Shown here in pieces: positions 8,572 to 17,593 of a stretch of 64,000 nucleotides of DNA. The notes beneath the pieces are model-generated. The model saw only the letters and a list, made by a program, of their open reading frames with translations. It made no database searches and was not told the origin of the DNA. The DNA comes from Fibrobacterota bacterium. GTDB taxonomy: Bacteria; Fibrobacterota; Chitinivibrionia; Chitinivibrionales; Chitinispirillaceae. The stretch covers positions 26,873 through 90,872 of the forward strand of contig JAEYNR010000044.1 in the NCBI GenBank assembly GCA_023412475.1. Reading direction: 5' to 3'. The position numbers and the translations under genes are program-made. Each line of letters begins with the position of its first letter. The stretch's first letter is position 1.

Positions 8572-9207
8572 TCAGAATGTTGCGGCAATCCTTAAACCGA
8601 CTCCATCCCGAACGCTGATAACAGGTGCGACCTGAAAAGATCTACTGACCTGCTTTGATTTCTCAAGTGTATTATTATTGGTAACAAACGCTAAAGAAAC
8701 AGCCATTGATGCAATGAAAAAGAGCTCCTGCCCTACAGCTCCAATAACGCTCAAAGGCTTGGCGCCAGTTAAATTACCCAGTACACCAAGAGCACTAAAT
8801 GACCATGCCGCCCCATATAATGGGAAACCCACATTCTTCCCGATATAGGGCCGATTATACCATTCATATGCCTGCTCAGCTTTATATGCACCACCAGCAC
8901 ATAATGCCGGTCCCACGGCAGTTGCCAAGCCACCGGTAATCAGAACAGTCAGTTTATCAGAACCAAATTCAATTTTTCTGCCATCTGATGAAGAAATTAT
9001 GGCAACCGCAGATGATACTCTTAAAACCAAACCGCAGGCATAGGTTATCGATCCGGCTATTGTTAAATTTTTCGCTGATTTTAGTTCACTGTAGAATATT
9101 ATATCCTTATTCGGCATTACCAGCCCGGAACTTGCAGTTTCCTGCAGCTGAGCCTGCAGTGCCACACAGGTTACCATGATTAAACACCAAAAAGCAATAT
9201 TACGCAT
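8572..9207 (-). CDS. Secreted or membrane-anchored hypothetical protein
   Basis: 211 residues, family not recognised. An N-terminal signal peptide (about 1-20, hydrophobic MRNIAFWCLIMVTCVALQAQ) is followed by several hydrophobic, glycine/alanine-rich stretches (about 47-70, 88-110, 132-155, 160-178) that could be membrane helices. The C-terminus (PVISVRDGVGLRIAATF) ends in Phe, which also fits a small outer-membrane protein. It has its own strong terminator at 8490 and is divergent from the barrel-like gene at 9321, with 113 bases between. Confidence 0.7.
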   Translation of the reverse strand: MRNIAFWCLIMVTCVALQAQLQETASSGLVMPNKDIIFYSELKSAKNLTIAGSITYACGLVLRVSSAVAIISSSDGRKIEFGSDKLTVLITGGLATAVGPALCAGGAYKAEQAYEWYNRPYIGKNVGFPLYGAAWSFSALGVLGNLTGAKPLSVIGAVGQELFFIASMAVSLAFVTNNNTLEKSKQVSRSFQVAPVISVRDGVGLRIAATF

Positions 9208-9320
9208 AATTTTTCCCTTTCATCAGGTTTTAATACAATATAAATTAATTTAAGCTTTAAATTGATCTATATTCTTAATCAAGCAAAGCAAATAAACATA
9301 ATTGCGGAGTATCAAATAAG

Positions 9321-10652
9321 ATGAAAAAATTGATTCTGATAATTATTATGATGATTCTATCTATATGTGCCCAAGATGATAATGATTCAAAAGCCGAACT
9401 AATCTGCGGTGTCTGGTATCAGGGTGGTCAAGTACTCAATGGAACTTATAACTATGAAAATGACATTGATAATTACTGGCTTCAGAAAGTTTTTGCCAAT
9501 GTGGGTTTCAAAAAGAGAATAAACAAATGGTTGGCCGTCACCGCCGCATTAGAAGCCCAAATGCGACTCTCTTTTAAAAATGGAAGCACTTTTCTAGAAT
9601 CGCAATTCTACTCTTATAATTTCTATATCGATCAGGCACGAGGCGATATAACTGCTTTCCAGAACCGATTTATCAAACTCCGATTTACCCTGGGGTATTT
9701 CCATTACCACTATAACGAAAGCACCCGCAATCTTGGAAACATCCTTTTCAAAAGCAGTTGCTATCCAGCAGCAATCATTCAGCAGGAATTTGATCAGAAT
9801 AGTTTTTATCGGAATTTTGATCAGGATGATCAGAATTTTGATCAAGAAAAAGGGTATGACGTCCCCTTTTTACGTTTATTGGGCCTTAACTTCAATGCAT
9901 CTTTCCTGAACGATCTGCTTTTTAATGATTTGATGTTAACCACACATACATACAATTATCCGCCTGGTGACTTTTCGTTTACAGCAATTTTCGGGCTTAA
10001 CTGGCGTGGAATCAAGGCATGTGTAGGAGTACAAGGTGACCGTATTCTGTCCGTTAACAAAGAACACACCTATCCTGCTGATGCTGAAATAGAAGATCCA
10101 ATCAGTTTAGAATCAGAACGATTCACTTATAAAGGTGGAAAATTCATGACATACGCAAGCCTGGATCTCAAAAGAATTATGTTCGGTGAAGATTATCCGT
10201 CGTTTTTCGGAGAAAATGATGCTAAATTTTTCTTCGAAATGAATGTGCTTGGTACTAAGAACTACAAAACTTACTATAAGAATCGAAAAGAACGCATCCC
10301 CATAGTCTTTGGTGTACTGTTGCCCACATTTAAAATCTTAGATGTTCTATCTGTTGAGTTCGAACATTTCGGTTCACTCTATCCTAACAGCATGGAGCGT
10401 CCAATCAACTCCAATAAACCATTTCCTGAATTTCAGAATGTTGATTACACTCCTGAAAACTACAAATATGATGACTGGAAATGGTCCTGGTATGCAAAGC
10501 GCTCCTTCTCAAATTTTTCCATCATCTTTCAGTTTGCTCACGATCATCTCTGGCTATGGTCTATGAGAGCAGTCGATCAGGTGTTCCGGGATAACCTGGT
10601 AGATATCAACAAGGATTTTTACTATCAATTCAAGTTTCTTTTCCATTTCTAA
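9321..10652 (+). CDS. Putative outer-membrane beta-barrel protein
   Basis: 443 residues with a lysine-start signal peptide (MKKLILIIIMMILSICAQ). The mature part is rich in aromatic residues and alternating polar/hydrophobic stretches, and the last residue is Phe (KFLFHF). This is the usual signature of a Gram-negative outer-membrane barrel. Asn/Asp-rich repeats (NFDQDDQNFDQE, about 165-176) come from a short direct DNA repeat near 9813-9846. No family is recognised and the substrate is unknown. Spacing and strand suggest a single-gene unit. Confidence 0.7.
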   Translation: MKKLILIIIMMILSICAQDDNDSKAELICGVWYQGGQVLNGTYNYENDIDNYWLQKVFANVGFKKRINKWLAVTAALEAQMRLSFKNGSTFLESQFYSYNFYIDQARGDITAFQNRFIKLRFTLGYFHYHYNESTRNLGNILFKSSCYPAAIIQQEFDQNSFYRNFDQDDQNFDQEKGYDVPFLRLLGLNFNASFLNDLLFNDLMLTTHTYNYPPGDFSFTAIFGLNWRGIKACVGVQGDRILSVNKEHTYPADAEIEDPISLESERFTYKGGKFMTYASLDLKRIMFGEDYPSFFGENDAKFFFEMNVLGTKNYKTYYKNRKERIPIVFGVLLPTFKILDVLSVEFEHFGSLYPNSMERPINSNKPFPEFQNVDYTPENYKYDDWKWSWYAKRSFSNFSIIFQFAHDHLWLWSMRAVDQVFRDNLVDINKDFYYQFKFLFHF

Positions 10653-10884
10653 AAGGACCAAAACCGGATGACTCTCTGGAAAAAAAACAGCCACCACGAT
10701 TGAAAGCAGAATATGGAATTTAAAAGCATTTAATCCTGCATTCGTTTCTGTTATCCATGCAGGCACATAATAACCCGCTCAAACACCTTGCTCCAGGAGC
10801 GCATCTGGCAGTATATTATTCTTATTTGTAGGAAATACCAAAATACCTGTCAATTTATTTTAAAACAAGAGGATAGTATATCCA

Positions 10885-11826
10885 ATGCTGATGGATCCAA
10901 ATGCTCTCAAGGAGCTCCTTCGATGCCCAAAGACCGGACAACAACTTATATACGGCTCCGAGGAAATTAAAACTGCCGATGGAAAATATTCATATCAATT
11001 ACTAAACGGGAAACCTGTACTTGTGGACTTTGATGTTTCAACTATCGAAAAAGAAACATTATTTAAGTCCCAGGGAAAGAGCATCATTAAACGGAATACA
11101 TATAACAGCACAGTAAAGAAATTTTTTAAAAGCATAGTTTCTCCTCTGAACGTAAAGATTAAAAAAAATTTTGAATCGTTAGTTCATCATTTCAGTTCTG
11201 TAAAGTCACCGCGAATATTGATAGTCGGCGGAGGTAACATTGGTAATGGATGTAAATGTTTATACACCAGCAATACGATAGAAGTTATCTCTTTTGACGT
11301 TTATGATTCACCAGAAATACAATTCATTGCTGACGCACATCAGATTCCACTCGAAAGTAATTCTGTTGATGGCGTGGTAATTCAGTTTGTGCTGGAACAT
11401 GTATTAGAACCACAAAAAGTGATCGGTGAAATTTACAGAGTTCTTAAAGATGATGCAATAGTGTATGCTGAAACGCCTTTTTTGCAACAAGTACATGAAG
11501 GAGCTTTTGATTTTACACGATTCACAGAGAGTGGACACCGTTATTTATTCAGAAAATTCCAACTGCTGGACTCCGGGGTGATTGCAGGTGCAGGAACACA
11601 TCTTCTCTGGTCGATAGAGTATTTTTTGCGTGGTCTTTTCCGTTCATGGAAAATTGGTAAAGTTTTTAAATTAGGGTTATTCTGGCTGCAATATTTTGAC
11701 AGAGTAATACCAGATAACTATAACATCGATGCTGCGGATTCAGTTTACTTCATGGGTAGAAAATCAAGTAGTTCATTTCCTGCTAACCAGATATATGAGT
11801 ATTATCAAGGAGCAGATAAAAAATAA
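10885..11826 (+). CDS. SAM-dependent methyltransferase with Trm112-like N-terminus
   Basis: 313 residues. The first ~50 resemble the Trm112/UPF0434 small domain (LLRCPKTGQQL, later LLNGKPVLVDFD). A class I methyltransferase core follows: motif I ILIVGGGNIGNG (about 111-122), motif II region VISFDVYDSPE, and the post-motif SVDGVVIQFVLEHVLEP. The YAETPFLQQVHEGAFDFTRF segment is typical of methyltransferases near glycan or polysaccharide genes. The substrate cannot be told. AGAGGA lies 11 bases before the ATG. Confidence 0.85.
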   Translation: MLMDPNALKELLRCPKTGQQLIYGSEEIKTADGKYSYQLLNGKPVLVDFDVSTIEKETLFKSQGKSIIKRNTYNSTVKKFFKSIVSPLNVKIKKNFESLVHHFSSVKSPRILIVGGGNIGNGCKCLYTSNTIEVISFDVYDSPEIQFIADAHQIPLESNSVDGVVIQFVLEHVLEPQKVIGEIYRVLKDDAIVYAETPFLQQVHEGAFDFTRFTESGHRYLFRKFQLLDSGVIAGAGTHLLWSIEYFLRGLFRSWKIGKVFKLGLFWLQYFDRVIPDNYNIDAADSVYFMGRKSSSSFPANQIYEYYQGADKK

Positions 11827-11853
11827 AACAGCATATGTATTGATCTGTTTTTT
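11825..11853 (+). terminator. Probable terminator after the methyltransferase gene
   Basis: AAAACAG (11825-11831) pairs with CTGTTTT (11845-11851) around a 13-base loop, running into a T tract. It overlaps the stop codon. The stem is short, so this is a moderate call. Confidence 0.5.
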
Positions 11854-12212
11854 AAGTAATAATTGAATATGTAAAAATCTTTTTTTGTACCGCTGTGGTG
11901 CGGATCAGATAATTTGATGAATGTTATACGGTCTAATTAAAACCTCTTACTTAACTGATCAGAAATCAGTATTTTCTTTTTGTAACACTTAGTAATGGTT
12001 GCAAATAAATACGGAGACTTCCAGTCTGAACATCTCTGTGTTTCATTACCAATATTTTTCCTACCAAATTATATGTTGCTTTATCGGATTGTCATCTATT
12101 TATTTACCATACTAATGACAATTCATTGGCATTTTTCCATTCCAAATAAGATCTGTTCAGTTTTTATCCGGTAACCATCCTTAACTTCCAAATCGATGAG
12201 AAGGATTTGAGG

Positions 12213-12256
12213 TCCCAGAGGTAACAGGTTTACAAACTTAGATTTCACCTCTGGGG
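12213..12256. repeat. Palindromic dispersed repeat, copy A
   Basis: CCCAGAGGT (12214-12222) is the inverted complement of ACCTCTGGG (12247-12255), extended by a T-G pair, around a 24-base loop containing AGGTTTACAA. The same loop word is in copy D at 59388. A degenerate relative of the right arm plus about 80 bases of 3' flank appears at about 12460-12545. The surrounding 11.85-12.6 kb has no convincing gene. Confidence 0.75.
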
Positions 12257-12459
12257 AGTGAGATATTCTTTAGACGATTATTTAGTCGATTCTCATAATC
12301 AAGCCTTAAAATGTAATATGCTTTTACTGAATCTTATTCCAAACACTCTGGCTTCCACCTCACTTTTTCTTAACATTTTTGTATATAACAGTTAAAGAGA
12401 TGTCTGCATACAAGGTAATACGATTATACCTGATTCGCAAATTTATTGAAAGTTTAAGC

Positions 12460-12545
12460 ACACGGCAACCTTGAGGGTAATGTGGTTTAGACGGTTCTCC
12501 CAGCGATCTGAATGTCTTGAAATGTGATATGTCTGAACCTTCAAA
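12460..12545. repeat. Degenerate relative of the palindromic repeat and its 3' flank
   Basis: The stretch ACCTTGAGGGTAATGTGG followed by TTTAGACGGTTC and GAAATGTGATATG aligns with the right arm and flank of copy A (ACCTCTGGGG, then TTTAGACGATT and AAAATGTAATATG). The left arm is no longer recognisable. It suggests that the duplicated unit once reached well beyond the hairpin. Confidence 0.4.
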
Positions 12546-12597
12546 AGCACTAGGCTTTGAGATTTATAGAAAATCGCGCAAAAGTGTGTATTCCGGT

Positions 12598-12699
12598 CTA
12601 TTTGGCACTCCATGTTCCAGAGAGCGACTGGCTCAAATTATTTTCGTAGTACAAGTCTAAACAATCTCGAATACGACGCATAGTGTTTCTCCTTGGCAT
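12598..12699 (-). pseudogene. IS21-family IstA transposase, N-terminal fragment
   Basis: A 33-residue frame starting MPRRNTMRRIRDCLDLYYEN, with a GGAAAC ribosome site, matches the characteristic start of IstA (MxRRxxMRxIREVLRLxxE...LSQ). It ends in a stop immediately after LSQ, where the family continues with a helix-turn-helix. No further IstA or IstB sequence is recognisable downstream, so this is a truncated remnant. Confidence 0.7.
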
Positions 12700-12896
12700 G
12701 TTCGTTTCCTTTCAATTTTAAGTTTTACCGTAAAAGGAAAATGAATCGGTTTAAGGGTCTATGCGTCACTTTCTCTGGTAGGGATTAATGGATTCACAAG
12801 CCTCCGCCACTCGATTCCGGTTTTGGCCTGAGAACCTGCCGGATAAGTTGCGGAATCAGGTGCCGGATAAAAACGGAATATGCACAAAAAGTTCAT
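12598..12896 (-). mobile_element. Left end of a decayed IS21-family insertion sequence
   Basis: Upstream of the istA fragment are repeated blocks typical of IS21-type ends. TGCCGGATAAAAACGGAA is at 12861-12878 and TGCCGGATAAGTTGCGGAA at 12837-12855, with a weaker third near 12812-12829. They are followed by TGCACAAAAAGTTCA, which probably contains the terminal TG..CA boundary. An inverted pair GACGCATAG/CTATGCGTC flanks the start region (about 12674 and 12760). The right end and istB were not found. Confidence 0.6.
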
Positions 12897-13262
12897 TTCT
12901 ATAATTCGGGCTTTTCACCGACTTAAAATTGCCAATATCTGGATAATCCCTTTACCCCCCTTCTTTTCCCCCCAATACTTGACAAAAAAGGCATGAGTAG
13001 AAAAGCAGGGTGAAAAAAGGGGTAAGCCAGGTATAGAGAGTAAAAAATACTCGCAATTGAATTTTTCTTAGAAGGCATGAGATTAGCAGGCAATTTCCTT
13101 CAGAATCTCTTCAGGGGTATACCAATATGCCAACGTTGCAGATCGTAGGTGTTAGAAGCAATATCCCCCCATTTTGTAAGGGATTTTTAAAAATTATGAT
13201 TGCCAGTCGATGATCTATTACTGCCAGAGAGAAGATTATATGAGGTGATGGAAGAGTAAGGC

Positions 13263-13292
13263 AAAAAAAAAGAGGCCGGGGGGGGCACCTCT
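13263..13292 (-). terminator. Possible terminator downstream of the 96-residue gene
   Basis: On the minus strand AGAGGT pairs with GCCTCT across a C-rich loop, followed by a run of eight or nine T. It is about 95 bases past the stop at 13385. The stem is only 6 bp. Confidence 0.45.
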
Positions 13293-13384
13293 GGGAGGCA
13301 GATCCGCTACTATAGTATGGGTCCCAATCACAGATTTTCACCAAAACTTACCCTTTACAATTAAACATTGCTATTGAGATCTTT

Positions 13385-13675
13385 TTATTTCCAGCCATGT
13401 TTTTTTTGAATATACTCTTTGTCCGCTTCGTTTAAAGGAGTTTTAAGAACTGCTTTTTCAGCCATTTCCGCAGCTTTTGGGTCCATGTAGTACAATGTGT
13501 TCAGAATATATTCCATAGAGGTTTTTAGCTCTTCGATTTCATTCTGTGTTTTGATTAACATATATTGCAATTTTTGAATTTCGCTTTTTAAACTGGCTGA
13601 TCCAGCAGAAATACTATCTTCAGCTATTACACAAACTGAGAGTGAAAGCACTACAATTAAAACATACTGCTTCAT
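13385..13675 (-). CDS. Small secreted coiled-coil protein, unknown
   Basis: 96 residues. A signal peptide (about 1-18, MKQYVLIVVLSLSVCVIA) is followed by a heptad-like stretch (LKSEIQKLQYMLIKTQNEIE, about 29-48). The helical, charged C-terminus ends KKHGWK. The size and shape resemble small periplasmic structural or chaperone-like proteins, but no family is recognised. It stands alone between decayed IS sequence and tRNA-Arg. Confidence 0.65.
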   Translation of the reverse strand: MKQYVLIVVLSLSVCVIAEDSISAGSASLKSEIQKLQYMLIKTQNEIEELKTSMEYILNTLYYMDPKAAEMAEKAVLKTPLNEADKEYIQKKHGWK

Positions 13676-14020
13676 ATCTTACCTTTCTGTTATCTTATAA
13701 ATTTACAATGACACAGATCAAAATGCATTCAGCAGAAAAGATAGTAAATATGGGTTTCCTGCAAAGGACCAATTCTGATCTCACTTTAAAATAGAATTGG
13801 CATGAAATACCTCTTTAAGCAGAAATTCCACTAATGATATTCTGTTTGAGTTTAGAATAAGATTTACAATAGGTCCTTCACAGTACTTCACAAAACCTTC
13901 ACAAATAGATGGAAATAAAGGGTAATAGATAGGAAAAGCAGAAGTTAATAGAGGCAATAAAAAAGCCCCTGAAAGTGCCGTATTTGTACAAATTTCAGCA
14001 ATTTCAGAGGCTTTAAGAAG
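13676..14020. other. Intergenic stretch, nothing recognised
   Basis: 345 bases between the small secreted gene and tRNA-Arg. The open frames here are antisense or read into the tRNA and show no family features. Confidence 0.5.
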
Positions 14021-14093
14021 TACGCCCTGAGGGAGTCGAACCCCCAACCCTCTGGTCCGAAGCCAGATGCTCTATCCATTGAGCTAAGGGCGC
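14021..14093 (-). tRNA. tRNA-Arg (UCG anticodon)
   Basis: Acceptor stem GCGCCCT with AGGGCGT (one G-U pair), anticodon stem TCTGG/CCAGA around loop CTTCGGA (TCG), and T arm with GGGGGTTCGACTCCC. CCA is not encoded after the A discriminator. Confidence 0.95.
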
Positions 14094-14099
14094 AAAAGA

Positions 14100-14205
14100 G
14101 AATTTGAGTTTTAGGATTTGAGATTTTTGATTTTAGGAACCAGAATTTCCGATTCCTGATTTGGAATTTCAAATTTAAGATTTTGATTTCTAATTTCCGA
14201 TTTCA
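14100..14205. repeat. Decayed 7-bp-periodic array next to tRNA-Arg
   Basis: The stretch divides almost cleanly into heptamers built on a GATTT core, for example GGATTTG, AGATTTT, TGATTTT, CTGATTT, AAGATTT, TGATTTC, CGATTTC. It resembles an older version of the clean heptamer array at 63537. No gene lies here. Confidence 0.55.
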
Positions 14206-14358
14206 TAGTCCTTCAATATAATTTAAGCCATTAATCCAAGTAACCGCTCCTTTTTACCCCCCTGCATTTAAAGCTAATTTGGTAATTGGATGCAGATATC
14301 CTTTTTTATATATTACAAGCTCTCAATTGGATAATATTTCTCAAGGCAGTTTTTTCTC

Positions 14359-15534
14359 GTGCATGAATTAAGAGAGTTTTACGACATTATAATCATCGGT
14401 GCTGGGCCTGCCGGGCTTAATGCCGGCATGCGCCTTATTAATGCAGGATTAGGCTCTAAAACGGTCCTGTTGGTAGATAAAACCATCCCTTGGGATCATC
14501 CCATTCCCTGCGCAGAAGGTGTAGGCAAGCGTGGATTTGAAGGATCTGTCGTAATCAGAAAATCCTGGATACGTCAGGAAATAATGTATGCCCGATTCCA
14601 TGCACCCGATGGTACAGTTATCACCTATAAAGATAAATATGGTGGCTATATCATAAATCGAGCCTTGATGCAAAAGGATATGGCTGCGCAGTTGGAATCA
14701 TCCGGAATACAATGCCTCTTTAACCGCAAAGTTTCAACGATCCAACCACCAGTTAGAGGTATAAGAACCGTGGTTTTTGAAAATGGGCAGAAGTGCAAAA
14801 CAAGGGTCATTATCGATGCTTCAGGGCCTGTCTGCGGATTTGGCAAAGAAGAAAAAATCAACAGCAAACCAGCCGATCTGGAACCCTCCTATTTTGCCTG
14901 GGTGGAAAACATCAACACCGAGCAGGATCATATTCACATCTACGCAGGTAACGAACTTGCTCCTGGCGGTTATGCATGGGTTTTTCCCAGAGGTGAAAAC
15001 GCCGCAAATATCGGTATCGTCCTGGGGAGACATGCCCTGACTCATACAAACCTGAGAAGTCTTCTGCAAACTTTTCTTTCCAGACATTATCCAGCGGTTA
15101 AAATAGTTCGTTTCTTTGCAGGTGCGATCCCCTGTGGCTTTAAAAAAGTTCCGATTGCAATTCCTGGGTTCATAAAAACAGGTGATGCCGCAAATACGGT
15201 AAATCCCATATCCAGAGCAGGAATCTCAGAGGCTCTCCTTTGTGGCGGTCTGGCTGGTGATGCCGCCTTAAGGATGCTTGAAACAGAAACAAACAGACAG
15301 CTTCTTTCTATCTGCAATGATTATCAGAGCGAATGGTTCAAAAATAGAGGAAACCGTCATTACAAATTAGCCAGAGTAAAAAACTCTCTTCTTGCTGTTC
15401 CTGATGAGGATTACAATAATGGAACACAACTACTTTCATCGATACCACGCGAAGAACTTACCATGTCCAAAATTTTCAGAGCTAGCCTGGGAAGATTTCC
15501 TAGACTTGTATGGGCCCTCAGACACTTAATGTAG
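14359..15534 (+). CDS. Geranylgeranyl-reductase-family FAD oxidoreductase
   Basis: 391 residues. The N-terminal dinucleotide fold DIIIIGAGPAGLNAG (about 9-23) and a second FAD motif TGDAANTVNPISRAGI (about 274-289) define the geranylgeranyl reductase/PHBH flavoprotein group. CAEGVG near residue 51 and WVFPRGENAANIGI fit the reductase branch that saturates isoprenoid chains. The start used is GTG; an overlapping ATG four bases later is out of frame. The substrate is unknown; quinone side chains or isoprenoid lipids are the usual ones. Confidence 0.85.
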   Translation: MHELREFYDIIIIGAGPAGLNAGMRLINAGLGSKTVLLVDKTIPWDHPIPCAEGVGKRGFEGSVVIRKSWIRQEIMYARFHAPDGTVITYKDKYGGYIINRALMQKDMAAQLESSGIQCLFNRKVSTIQPPVRGIRTVVFENGQKCKTRVIIDASGPVCGFGKEEKINSKPADLEPSYFAWVENINTEQDHIHIYAGNELAPGGYAWVFPRGENAANIGIVLGRHALTHTNLRSLLQTFLSRHYPAVKIVRFFAGAIPCGFKKVPIAIPGFIKTGDAANTVNPISRAGISEALLCGGLAGDAALRMLETETNRQLLSICNDYQSEWFKNRGNRHYKLARVKNSLLAVPDEDYNNGTQLLSSIPREELTMSKIFRASLGRFPRLVWALRHLM

Positions 15535-15959
15535 TCTGGCCGATGGGTTACAAAAATTATGGCAGTACTACATTGACAGGTCAGTGCATCAACAGTAGAG
15601 ATCACCAGTTGCCTTGAATCTGGTGGCACTGCACAAAACGGTCTTGATCCGGTTTCATCTGCCGGTTCATATCAAATCCCGCATATCCGGCAAGACCGGA
15701 ATTCTCCAACTCTTATCCATTGGACAGCACTGATTTTGTCTTAAGATTTACTCCGTCACCTTAATCGGAGGAATATTAGACACTTAATCTTTAAATGAAA
15801 GATAACACCAGAACATTTGTATCGATTGGTAGGTCATTGAATTAACTGCATACCTGAAGCTACTCTTCGATAAAGCAACAAGTTTCCTCCGTCCCATATA
15901 TGAAGAACCTTTCCTTACACGGGCGGGCCACGAAATGAAAAAGTGAAATTTTCCACCCC
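15535..15959. other. Intergenic, no gene recognised
   Basis: 425 bases between convergent genes (flavoprotein ending 15534, hydrolase ending 15960). I see no clear terminator, RNA or repeat. Confidence 0.5.
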
Positions 15960-16874
15960 TCAATTTGCCGCCGTTTCAATACTTAAAGAACATCCCAATG
16001 TTTCAAAAAAATGACGGAAAAATAGCGTCGCATTTACTTCAGAAGCAACTTCGTGCAGATGCGGCCTTTTAGCTTCCCAGAAAGTTTTTCCGGGGACATC
16101 TTCAGAAGTACCATTAACAATTACCCTTCCTTTTAAGAACCTGCACACGTCCTGTTCAAAAACAGTTACAGCCGCAAGTGGATCATGAAAAGTGACACAT
16201 TTGTGATACGTAAACCGGTCAATCAAAGGTAGAATTGCTCTAAGCGATTTCACATCAAAATACTCTCTTGCGATTTCTTTTCTTATCACTAACTGACAGG
16301 TGACATCAAGACCTACTGATCTGTGTACGTGAACCCCTGAACTATACACAATAGATGAGGCTACAGGGTCAACTGATGCATTCCACTCACTTTTCATGTT
16401 CTGAAGTCCGGGTAATTTATAATGAAATACACCACACATGAGAACCAGTTGTTTTAGCTTTGTAGCAGCCTCAGGGTATCTGGTGAAAAGGAGTGCAATA
16501 TTGGTAAGTGCACCAATGCAAAGAAGTGTAATTTCACCTGGATTGCTGATAATGGTTTTGTGAAGAAAATCAATGGCATCATCAGGAGAGGATGAACCGT
16601 TAAAACGAGTTGTTTTCAAATCCGCTGTCAGTTGTGCTATCGGCTGAAGCTGAGTGCCCTGAAGCGGCTCAGATGCACCAGGAAAAATTGGCAAAAAATG
16701 TCCGTTTTCTACGCAGATCTGATGCGCCAGTTCTGCTCTTTTTTCCGGCTCACCGGTAACTGTGGTGATCCCCAACAGATCACATCTGGGATTAGAGAGC
16801 AGATAACAAAGTGTGAGTGCATCATCGATATCCGAGCCGATGTCGGTGTCCAGAAGAAGTTTGATTTTGTTCAT
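15960..16874 (-). CDS. Inosine/uridine-preferring nucleoside hydrolase
   Basis: Hydrolyses the N-glycosidic bond of ribonucleosides for base salvage. From the ATG at 16874 the protein is 304 residues. It opens KIKLLLDTDIGSDIDDALTL, containing the DTDxGxDxDDA calcium/ribose-binding signature at about 7-17. The C-terminal FHDPLAAV carries the second metal-binding Asp and a catalytic-site His. A GTG at 16919 would add 15 hydrophobic residues without a better ribosome site. It appears monocistronic. Confidence 0.92.
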   Translation of the reverse strand: MNKIKLLLDTDIGSDIDDALTLCYLLSNPRCDLLGITTVTGEPEKRAELAHQICVENGHFLPIFPGASEPLQGTQLQPIAQLTADLKTTRFNGSSSPDDAIDFLHKTIISNPGEITLLCIGALTNIALLFTRYPEAATKLKQLVLMCGVFHYKLPGLQNMKSEWNASVDPVASSIVYSSGVHVHRSVGLDVTCQLVIRKEIAREYFDVKSLRAILPLIDRFTYHKCVTFHDPLAAVTVFEQDVCRFLKGRVIVNGTSEDVPGKTFWEAKRPHLHEVASEVNATLFFRHFFETLGCSLSIETAAN

Positions 16875-17593
16875 AAATATTTTCCAAAACGATAAAGAGG
16901 TGAGTAAATAATGAAACACAAAACAGGAACGGGTGAACAGCAGGCAAGATGATGCGATTTTCTCAAATCGCCAGTATTTAAATTGAGCAGGGTTTTCTCC
17001 CCTAAAAGCTCAGAAAATTAAAAACACCTTCAATGATTCGGGCAGAGGGTGAAAATATTGAAGACTGAATAACTTTATTTCACGCCAAACAAAACGGTAG
17101 TAACACAAACGGTTCTATTACACCTGATAACCTGCGCTTATGTTCCTATTTCCTATCCAGCTCTCGTTTTCCATTCCTGTTCTTTTTTCGGATTTCGATT
17201 CTCCCATTTCGTGCTTATCCTTATTACATATCAAACTGTACGTACATGATATTCATGTTTTACAGAGAAACCGGCTTTATTTTTACTATTAGCAGTTCAC
17301 TTTCAGAGCTATTATTGTTAAAAGCAGTATAGAGGGGTATGAAGACAAAGATCAAAAACCCGCATTATTCAGACCAATCGTTATCGCCGTTATCGGACTC
17401 TTTTCTGTTTTAATTCGATATCGACCATGTCAACAATGTCGATTTGACCTGGATTGGTGCGAACATACCAAAAACAAAGAAACTTAATTAAAAAAATAGA
17501 AATTGCATTATCCTTGCCCTCTGATTTAGCTTTTATTTGATTATCTATGAATTATTTCTTTCTCTTATCCTTAATAAGTAAAGTAGCTTTTAG
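16875..17593. other. Intergenic gap with a decayed 7-bp-periodic tract
   Basis: 719 bases between divergent genes. No gene, RNA or clear terminator is seen. At about 17142-17228 the sequence falls into heptamers (TTCCTAT twice, then pyrimidine-rich words around ATTTCG), resembling the other decayed arrays. Confidence 0.45.

Noticed and set aside
13285..13299. Another copy of the palindromic repeat (contains CACCTCTGGGAGG)
   Set aside because: Only the right-arm word is present, with no matching left arm or loop; it is better explained by the C-rich terminator hairpin.
13111..13344. 77-residue minus-strand frame
   Set aside because: Low-complexity composition in a gene desert, no ribosome site, overlaps the probable terminator at 13263.
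13945..14172. 75-residue minus-strand frame containing SSMDRASGFGPEGWGF
   Set aside because: It is a read-through of tRNA-Arg, a well-known false protein signature.
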